Part shown: positions 1-4,858 of the stretch, in pieces
Layout: every line of letters starts with the position of its first letter
Numbering within the stretch: the stretch's first letter is position 1
DNA from: Phormidesmis priestleyi
Lineage (GTDB): Bacteria; Cyanobacteriota; Cyanobacteriia; Phormidesmidales; Phormidesmidaceae
Length of the DNA: 11,212 nucleotides
Assembly: GCA_003242115.1 (NCBI GenBank)
Contig: QBMP01000007.1
Coordinates: forward strand, 1-11,212
Reading direction: 5' to 3'
Translations under genes and position numbers: made by a program
The notes under the pieces: model-generated
What the model was told of the DNA's origin: nothing
What the model saw: the letters and a program-made list of their open reading frames with translations, nothing else
Databases searched by the model: none

Positions 1-78
1 GGTTCGCTTGTCTGGTAACGACGACAGCGACGCCCGAAACGAATCCACGACTGTGGCAAAGCTTCCCTGCGTTTTCAA
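1..78 (-). CDS. Possible start of a transposase gene, truncated by the window edge
   Basis: A minus-strand reading frame starts at a TTG (78) directly after an in-frame TGA. A GAGG ribosome-binding motif lies about six bases upstream of the TTG. Only 26 codons are visible, ending ...SSLPDKRT. The 'LPD.R' ending after a predicted helix (SFATVVDSFRASL) resembles the first residues of some cyanobacterial transposases, but this is recall from a very short stretch. Both other-strand frames across 2-146 are also open from the edge (about 47 codons each), so a gene tail reading in from the left on the plus strand is an alternative. Low confidence. Confidence 0.27.
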   Translation of the reverse strand, partial: MKTQGSFATVVDSFRASLSSLPDKRT

Positions 79-258
79 TCAGCCCTCGTCGTTATTCAGC
101 TTTACGATACAAAACTACAATAGAGCTCTACCGGGCCATTGAATAGACATCTTTCATAATGAGAATTGCTGATTGGGCGCAGCTACCGCGTATTCCCGTT
201 CAAAAGGTGTATTGCTATGAAAAGTATTGCTCTTTTAAACTTGTTATTGGTTAGCTTA

Positions 259-711
259 TTATCGTTTGAACTTCAACAATTCATTAAGGCTAGCTATGAG
301 CTTGATCTCGACGGTTTGAATACTGGTTTGAATACTGGTTTGAATACTGCTGTTATTTTCATGCGTTTCTAGCGCCGTCATGCTCAGCTCAAACTGCCAA
401 GCGACGTTGACAGTAAATAGCGAAGTTTTGACCTTGCCTTTGACAATCCAGGTTTGTATGCAATGAGGTTCACCCTCATCGACATCAGGTGCTAGTAACT
501 CACTTTCCGCAGGGGTAAAGGTCATTTCGCTCGCTTCAGCTGTCAGGTATTGCGCGATCGCTTCCCTTCCCTGAATAGGCTTTTCAAACGGCGGCACGAG
601 CTGACCATCAGGCGCAAACAGAGCTGCCGTTTGCTCAAATTCGCGGTCATCCAGGGTATCGAAATAGCGCTGGATCTGCACAGGTATATTCAAAGCGGCG
701 GCTGTACTCAT
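259..711 (-). CDS. OCP C-terminal domain homologue (CTDH), NTF2-like carotenoid-binding protein
   Basis: This 150-aa single-domain NTF2-like protein closely resembles the C-terminal domain of orange carotenoid protein. Matching blocks are the opening helix (YFDTLDDREFEQTAALF), PPFEKPIQGREAIAQYL, KGKVKTSLFTVNVAW and the ending LIASLNELLKFKR. The two OCP residues that hydrogen-bond the carotenoid keto group (Tyr201 and Trp288 in Synechocystis) correspond to Tyr16 and Trp105, with nearly the same spacing (89 versus 87). Known CTDHs are soluble proteins that bind ketocarotenoids, take them from membranes and pass them to helical carotenoid proteins; that role is inferred here. There is one cysteine, Cys84. 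The loop after Trp105 is about 16 residues longer than in OCP and contains (SIQT)x3, encoded by a 12-bp tandem repeat. The start at 711 was chosen because homology begins there; the frame extends upstream to 768 without matching the family. The GntR gene lies 104 bp upstream on the same strand. A generic SnoaL-like enzyme is the alternative. Confidence 0.85.
   Translation of the reverse strand: MSTAAALNIPVQIQRYFDTLDDREFEQTAALFAPDGQLVPPFEKPIQGREAIAQYLTAEASEMTFTPAESELLAPDVDEGEPHCIQTWIVKGKVKTSLFTVNVAWQFELSMTALETHENNSSIQTSIQTSIQTVEIKLIASLNELLKFKR
313..348. repeat. 12-bp tandem repeat, three perfect copies, inside the CTDH gene
   Basis: The unit GGTTTGAATACT occurs three times head to tail. On the minus strand it encodes repeated Ser-Ile-Gln-Thr in the loop before the last beta strand of the OCP-like protein. 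A unit divisible by three keeps the frame, so copy number can change without breaking the gene. Confidence 0.95.
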
Positions 712-755
712 GTTCTCTTTAACCTGCCTTTTGTAGAGATAATTATTTGACGAAC

Positions 756-786
756 AGCTTCTATCCAAATTTAGAAGCTCATTTGG
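756..786 (-). promoter_or_regulatory. Overlapping alternative hairpins in the CTDH leader
   Basis: On the minus strand, 45-75 bases before the CTDH start, two stems share sequence. CCAAAT (786-781) pairs with ATTTGG (770-765). AGCTTCT (779-773) pairs perfectly with AGAAGCT (762-756). The two cannot form together, because the first loop contains the 5' arm of the second. As DNA, the same dyads could be an operator. No regulator or ligand is visible, so this is only a structural observation. Confidence 0.35.
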
Positions 787-815
787 TTTATCTATCCGAA
801 GAGGTGTTTTGTCGC

Positions 816-1541
816 TTACTCGGCGTCTGCTCGGCGTTCAATGGTGAGCGAATAGCAAAAGCGATCTGCGCGTGAAATGGTTTCTCCGTGCAAAATAGGC
901 CGCTGATGGTGGGTGTAGGCGGTGTATCTATAGACGATCAGCGGCTGGCCTAAGGGCACTTCTAAGTAGGTGCTCATGTCGTGGTCGGCGTGAGTGCACT
1001 CAATGATGGCCTCAATGCGCTCAATCGCTATCGCCTGCTGCTCCAACACGGGAAACGTCATTTGCTGTTTGAGCTGAGTGCCAAACTGCTGCCCTAGCTC
1101 CGGCAAAATGTAGGTAATATCGAGTGCGCCTGCGGCTCCATCCATTCGCAACAGTTTTTTTTGTAAATAGGCCATTGATAGATCGCCGAGTTCAAGCCGC
1201 GATCGCACTGCTACGGGTGGACGCACTTCCTCAAACAGCAGATTTTCAAACGTCAGCTCAATGCCTTTACGGGCTAAGTCTCGCTCCAAAAATACCAGCG
1301 GACTAGAGAGTGAATAGGCGACCTTCTTTTGAGGGGTGACAAAGACGCCCTTGCCCTGCTGTGACTTGGCTAGCCCTTGATTGATCAAGTTGGCGACAGC
1401 CTGCCGAACCGTAATCCGGCTGACCGCAAAAGTGGCCATGAGCTGATGTTCACTCGGCAGTTTTTCGCCAGGGGCGTATTCGCCCGATTCTATTTGATGC
1501 CGGAGCTTTTCTGAAATGCTGATATGTAAGGGAACGGACAT
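816..1541 (-). CDS. GntR-family (HutC subfamily) transcriptional regulator with UTRA domain
   Basis: This 241-aa protein has the usual length and architecture of HutC-type GntR repressors. An N-terminal winged helix-turn-helix spans about residues 5-70, with the signature PSEHQLMATFAVSRITVRQAV, then NLINQGL and a wing GKGVFV. A UTRA effector domain spans about residues 88-235. UTRA domains typically sense small acids, sugars or amino-acid derivatives; the ligand here cannot be read from the sequence. The gene faces away from the desaturase and lies upstream of the CTDH gene on the same strand, so it may control either or both and itself. A 22-bp element at 1574-1595, itself an imperfect dyad, lies 33 bp before the start and recurs inverted at 1767-1788. 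It is a candidate operator, but a MITE end is at least as likely. No strong ribosome-binding site precedes the ATG. Confidence 0.9.
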   Translation of the reverse strand: MSVPLHISISEKLRHQIESGEYAPGEKLPSEHQLMATFAVSRITVRQAVANLINQGLAKSQQGKGVFVTPQKKVAYSLSSPLVFLERDLARKGIELTFENLLFEEVRPPVAVRSRLELGDLSMAYLQKKLLRMDGAAGALDITYILPELGQQFGTQLKQQMTFPVLEQQAIAIERIEAIIECTHADHDMSTYLEVPLGQPLIVYRYTAYTHHQRPILHGETISRADRFCYSLTIERRADAE

Positions 1542-1573
1542 AAATAAGTAGGAAAACCCAGAGAATTGCTCCT

Positions 1574-1788
1574 TATAAGTAGGTCAATCTAATTAAGCTT
1601 CACAGGAAACAGCATTGCTGCGTTGGCCCCCCAACCCCCGATTTCGGGGGAGCGTCGCCGATCCAGAATGTCTAGATCGCTCGGCCAGAGAGGTTTTAAG
1701 CATCTTGCTTCAGAGCCCCAAGATTGGGGACGGGGGCCTTCTGAGGCATAAACAGCGTCTTACCGATAATTAGATCGACCTACTTATA
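1574..1788. mobile_element. Putative TA-flanked MITE with 20-bp terminal inverted repeats (or a paired operator)
   Basis: TAAGTAGGTCRATCTAATTA (1576-1595) recurs as its reverse complement at 1767-1786 with one mismatch (R = A on the left, G on the right). Each end is bordered by TA (1574-1575 and 1787-1788), as expected for an IS630/Tc1-type target duplication. An inner GC-rich inverted repeat is centred on the same point, 30 bp inside each end. There is no coding capacity. The layout fits a non-autonomous miniature element in the gap between the regulator and the desaturase. The rival reading is two copies of a GntR operator, because each 20-mer is itself a partial palindrome (8 of 10 positions). 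The 393-bp gap 1542-1934 otherwise holds only the repeat at 1893-1920. Confidence 0.55.
1625..1738. repeat. GC-rich imperfect inverted repeat nested in the intergenic element
   Basis: The left arm starts GGCCCCCCAACCCCCG and folds on itself through CCCCCGATTTCGGGGG. The right arm ends GGGGACGGGGGCC and folds through CCCCAAGATTGGGG. The arms are reverse-complementary at their outer ends. C-run/G-run hairpins of this kind are common dispersed repeats in filamentous cyanobacterial genomes (recalled, not searched). They could also act as transcription-blocking hairpins between the divergent genes. Confidence 0.6.
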
Positions 1789-1892
1789 GTCTTGTTATAG
1801 CAGAGGGCGTTGTGTTAGCCTTAACTTGTTATGACAAGTGCCTGGAAAGTAGTTTTCAAGCGTTTGTTTTTACGCTTTTTTGTGTCTTCACC

Positions 1893-1920
1893 TTTTTCTC
1901 TGTACTTTTTTCTCTGTACT
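1893..1920 (+). repeat. 14-bp perfect tandem duplication in the desaturase leader
   Basis: TTTTTCTCTGTACT occurs twice head to tail, ending 14 bases before the desaturase ATG. It lies where the 5' untranslated leader is expected and lengthens a pyrimidine-rich tract. It is either a slippage product or a repeated binding site; the sequence does not decide which. Confidence 0.9.
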
Positions 1921-1934
1921 TTTGGATGTAAACA

Positions 1935-2897
1935 ATGGTATCCAGTACGCTTCATGCTTCTATTTCAGATTCAGCAGCGCCCAACCCGCGCCAAATTTTG
2001 TCGGCGGCTGAGCTTTTAGATCTGAATCAACGCTCTGATTTGGCCGGTTGGCTGAGAGCATTAGCCCATACGGCTATCATCGGCCTCAGCGGCTATCTGT
2101 GGGGCATTGGCTCTCAGTTGGGTCTGCTATGGCTATCGCTGAGCGCCTTAGTCGGGTTGGGTGCTAGCTTAGCCTTTATGTTTTGCACCCTGCATGAATG
2201 CGTGCACAGAACGGCTTTTGCCAATGCCAGAGTGAATGATGCGATCGCTTGGCTAGCAGGCGTTTTGTCTTTTTACAACAGCACCTTTTATCGGCGCTAT
2301 CACAAGTGGCACCACCGCTATACCCGCATCCCTGGCAAAGACCCTGAGCTAGAAGATACCGAGCCCGCCACTTGGGCGCAATATTTGTGGCATCTCACTG
2401 GCCTAAGCTGGTGGATGGGTAAAGTCAAAACGCACTACCAATGCGCGAGCGGGCAGCTAGATCACTGCGCCTACATTTCACCGGAGGCTCGCCGAGAAGT
2501 TATGCGCTCAGTGCAGCTCCAGATCGCAACTTACCTCGCCATTGGCCTGATTTCGGCGGCGCTAGGGCACCCGCTGTTTTTAGTCAAATACTGGCTGCTG
2601 CCGCTAGCGATTGGCCAGCCGCTGCTTCGTTTTGTGCTGCTAGCAGAGCATACCGGCTGCACCTACGATAACAATGCCTTGGCCAACACTCGCACCACGC
2701 TGACCCTTTGGCCGCTGCGCTTTTTGATGTGGAATATGCCCTTTCACGCTGAGCATCACCTCTACCCATCGGTGCCCTTTCACGCCCTACCCGCCGCCCA
2801 CCAACAGCTAAAAGACAAGTTTAGTCGAGTCGATGCTGGCTATATCAGCGTCAATCAAAATCTGGTGACGACCTTTGAAAAAACGGCGCAAGCGTAA
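1935..2897 (+). CDS. Membrane fatty-acid desaturase superfamily protein (histidine-box di-iron enzyme)
   Basis: This 320-aa integral membrane protein carries the histidine boxes of the desaturase/hydroxylase superfamily: H87-ECV-H91, H123-KW-H126-H127, an extra His in AEH239TGC, and H271-AE-H274-H275 in the signature NMPFHAEHHLYPSVPFHALP. These residues bind a di-iron centre that uses O2 and electrons (in cyanobacteria usually from ferredoxin) to desaturate or hydroxylate a lipid. Hydrophobic segments lie around residues 42-85, 104-112 and 187-236. The 'AEHTGC...NTRTT' block places it in the broad COG3239-type group, not the classical DesA/DesC acyl-lipid desaturases. The substrate is unknown; CrtW-type carotenoid ketolases share the fold but not this block. 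It is divergent from the GntR gene and 37 bp upstream of the hydrolase gene, probably in one operon. Confidence 0.88.
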   Translation: MVSSTLHASISDSAAPNPRQILSAAELLDLNQRSDLAGWLRALAHTAIIGLSGYLWGIGSQLGLLWLSLSALVGLGASLAFMFCTLHECVHRTAFANARVNDAIAWLAGVLSFYNSTFYRRYHKWHHRYTRIPGKDPELEDTEPATWAQYLWHLTGLSWWMGKVKTHYQCASGQLDHCAYISPEARREVMRSVQLQIATYLAIGLISAALGHPLFLVKYWLLPLAIGQPLLRFVLLAEHTGCTYDNNALANTRTTLTLWPLRFLMWNMPFHAEHHLYPSVPFHALPAAHQQLKDKFSRVDAGYISVNQNLVTTFEKTAQA

Positions 2898-2934
2898 GGC
2901 ACTGGTCACAATTTGATCAGCTTCGATTAAAACC

Positions 2935-3957
2935 ATGAGCGTTTCCGGCAGCTTCACGATTAAGGATTTTAGCTTTCAGTGTGGCATTTCTTTGCTAGAA
3001 ACAGAGATTATTTACCAAACCTACGGATTGCTGAATGCTGAGCGATCTAATGTCGTGCTGTATCCAACGTCTTACGGAGCGCAGCACAGCGATGTCGATT
3101 GGCTGGTGAAACCGGGTGGCATTTTAGACACTAATGATTGGTATGTGATCATGCCGAATATGCTGGGTAACGGCCTTTCTACGTCGCCGAGTAACTGCGA
3201 GATGGCCAAGCAACCGGGATTTTACTTCACGCATTATGACAATGTGCGATCGCAGGCGGCGCTGCTTACCCATTTGGGCATTGAACAGATTGCTTTGGCC
3301 TATGGCTGGTCAATGGGGGCGCAGCAAAGCTATCACTGGGGAGCGCTGTATCCTGACCGGGTGCGGCGAATCGCGGCGCTGTGCGGCACCGCCAAAACAA
3401 CGGATCACAATCGCATTTTTTTGTACAGCTTGCGGGCGGCGCTACAGGGCGATCCGGCCTGGAATGGATCACGCTTTGAGGGCATTCCAGAAAGCGGTTT
3501 TCACACCTTCACGCAAATTTACGCGAGCTGGGCGGCATCTCAAGCGTATTATCGGGCTAAGCCTTATTTGGCTTGGGGATATGATTCATTAGAAGATTAT
3601 CTTTTTCGCAGTTGGGAAATGGGCTATCGTAAACGCGATCCGCATGATTTATTGGCGATGATTGAGACTTGGCTGCGCTGTGATGTGAGCGATAATCCGG
3701 TGTATAAAGGAGATTATAAAAGGGCGATGAGCGCGATCGCGGCTCACACCCTAATCATGCCCGCGACCACAGATCTATACTTTACCCCCGAAGATTGCGA
3801 AGCTGAAGCTCAGCTAATCGCGCGCAGCCAATATTCTCCCATTCCATCTATTTGGGGTCACCGAGCCGGGAATCCTTATCAAAACCCCGAAGATGAAGCC
3901 TTTATTAAACATCAGGTGAGTCAGCTCTTGCTGAGCGATCGCCATCCTGATGAATAA
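2935..3957 (+). CDS. Alpha/beta-fold hydrolase, homoserine O-acetyltransferase (MetX)-like
   Basis: This 340-aa alpha/beta-hydrolase follows the MetX layout: an early 'NVVLYPTSYGAQHSDVDWL' strand-loop, 'IMPNMLGNGLSTSP', a nucleophile elbow with Ser126 (GWSMGAQQS), then the candidate acid Asp280 (ATTDLYF) and base His309 (WGHRAG). True homoserine acetyltransferases usually have GGSMGG at the elbow; the GWSMGA form suggests another acyltransferase or hydrolase activity, so I do not assign metX. The protein should be cytoplasmic: there is no signal peptide or membrane segment. Its start is 37 bp after the desaturase stop on the same strand, so the two are probably co-transcribed and might act on related acyl substrates. 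It is convergent with the kinase gene, leaving only 31 bp between stops, with no clear terminator. Confidence 0.82.
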   Translation: MSVSGSFTIKDFSFQCGISLLETEIIYQTYGLLNAERSNVVLYPTSYGAQHSDVDWLVKPGGILDTNDWYVIMPNMLGNGLSTSPSNCEMAKQPGFYFTHYDNVRSQAALLTHLGIEQIALAYGWSMGAQQSYHWGALYPDRVRRIAALCGTAKTTDHNRIFLYSLRAALQGDPAWNGSRFEGIPESGFHTFTQIYASWAASQAYYRAKPYLAWGYDSLEDYLFRSWEMGYRKRDPHDLLAMIETWLRCDVSDNPVYKGDYKRAMSAIAAHTLIMPATTDLYFTPEDCEAEAQLIARSQYSPIPSIWGHRAGNPYQNPEDEAFIKHQVSQLLLSDRHPDE

Positions 3958-3988
3958 TGAGCAGTCATAATTGGCTAAATGACGTTTC

Positions 3989-4723
3989 TCATGATCTCTC
4001 CATTCGATACCTGACCGGCAGCTCAAGAGTAAAGGTAGCCCCTTCGCCCACCGTAGACTCGCAGGACAGCTTGCCCTGGTGATTTTCAACAATCTTGTAG
4101 CTAATAGAAAGCCCAAGCCCTGTCCCTTGGCCTACCGATTTTGTCGTAAAAAATGGATTAAATAAGCTCTTCAGTACGCCCTCAGACATGCCTCCACCAT
4201 TATCTTTAATCGAAACCATCACCCGATCTTCATCCAATTGTTGAGTTTTAATCTGAATGGTCTTGGTCTTGGTCTTGGTCTTGGTCTTGGTCTCTTCGTC
4301 ATTAGGCTCCATCGACTGAAGCTCATCAAGAGCATTGCTCAGCAGGTTCATAAAGACCTGATTGATTTGGCCTGCATGGCATTCCACTCGCGGGAGATCG
4401 CCATATTCTTTGACGATTTCAATAGATTTCTGCGAAGAGCTTGATTTGAATCGGTGCTGCAAAATCAATAAGGTACTTTCAATCCCTTCATGTAGGTCAA
4501 CTTCTTTAGTTTCAGCTTCGTCCAATCTGGAAAAATTTCGCAGCGATAAAACAATTGAGCGAATGCGTTCGGTGCCGGTATAAAGAGAATTGCAGAGCTT
4601 CGGAAAATCGTCACTCAGATAGTCAATTTCGGATTCTTCCAGTAGGCTTTGTAGCTCATCAGGTGGGGTTGGATAGTGGGCTCTGTAGCTAGCGATCAGC
4701 TCTAGCAGCCGGTTTGAGTAATA
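3989..4723 (-). pseudogene. 3' part of the interrupted histidine kinase (end of DHp and HATPase domain)
   Basis: This is the detached C-terminal part of the kinase whose N-terminal part ends at 4858. Reading from the TA at 4723-4722 gives TAT TAC TCA..., i.e. YYSNRLLELIASYRAHYP, which continues the ...SHLED end of the other part in frame. It holds the rest of the dimerisation helices (LYTGTERIRSIVLSLRNFSRLDEAE), the N box (QVFMNLLSNALDEL), G1 (KDNGGGM), the F box (FNPFFTTK) and G2 (GTGLGLSISYKIVENHQG). All ATP-binding motifs look intact, so only the insertion inactivates it. Translation could begin only at an internal non-family start (for example TTG at 4525), giving an ATPase domain without phospho-acceptor histidine. 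The (Lys-Thr)x5 stretch between the N and G1 boxes comes from a 6-bp repeat. Confidence 0.88.
4259..4294. repeat. 6-bp tandem repeat (GGTCTT, five perfect copies plus a partial)
   Basis: Five copies of GGTCTT at 4259-4288 are followed by a degenerate sixth. On the minus strand they encode alternating Lys-Thr between the N box and the G1 box of the kinase ATPase domain, where a surface hairpin is expected. The unit preserves the frame whatever the copy number. Confidence 0.95.
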
Positions 4724-4858
4724 GACCTGTTGGGAAATAACGGGGAAAATCGCTGAAAGGCTTACACAGAGAGAGTTTCAGGCATTTTTATCGAAAATCG
4801 CTGAAAGGCTTGTCTGGAGCGAGTTTCGAGGATTTTTGGTCTTATTACCCAACAAGTC
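4724..4858. mobile_element. 135-bp MITE-like element inserted in the histidine kinase gene
   Basis: The element starts GACCTGTTGGGAAATAA. Its other end, read on the opposite strand, is GACTTGTTGGGTAATAA (15 of 17 identical). It is flanked by TA at 4722-4723 and 4859-4860. Removing the element plus one TA joins GAA GAT TA to T TAC TCA and restores one open frame across the kinase, which is strong evidence for a TA-duplicating (IS630/Tc1-type) insertion. It encodes nothing, and its first base completes a TAG stop. Its ends differ from those of the IS630 copy at 7426-8609, so another transposase would have mobilised it. Inside are two about 48-bp direct repeats. Confidence 0.9.
4745..4841. repeat. 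Two about 48-bp direct repeats inside the MITE
   Basis: A perfect 19-bp match, GAAAATCGCTGAAAGGCTT, lies at 4745-4763 and 4793-4811. It is followed in both units by related sequence containing GAGTTTC and ATTTTT. Most of the element is therefore a diverged tandem duplication between the terminal repeats. Confidence 0.85.

Noticed and set aside
313..348. Short direct repeats considered as a CRISPR fragment or iterons
   Set aside because: The units are directly adjacent with no spacers and lie in coding sequence. No cas or replication gene is nearby.
166..372. 68-aa plus-strand ORF at the left, with repeated GLNT
   Set aside because: Its repeat is the antisense of the CTDH 12-bp repeat, and most of its length overlaps the strongly supported CTDH gene.
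1831..2019. 62-aa ORF rich in Phe upstream of the desaturase
   Set aside because: It reads the T-rich leader and the 14-bp duplication and then overlaps the desaturase out of frame; composition alone explains it.
4238..4444. 68-aa plus-strand ORF with Leu-Gly repeats
   Set aside because: It is the antisense reading of the GGTCTT repeat inside the kinase ATPase domain; it has no independent support.
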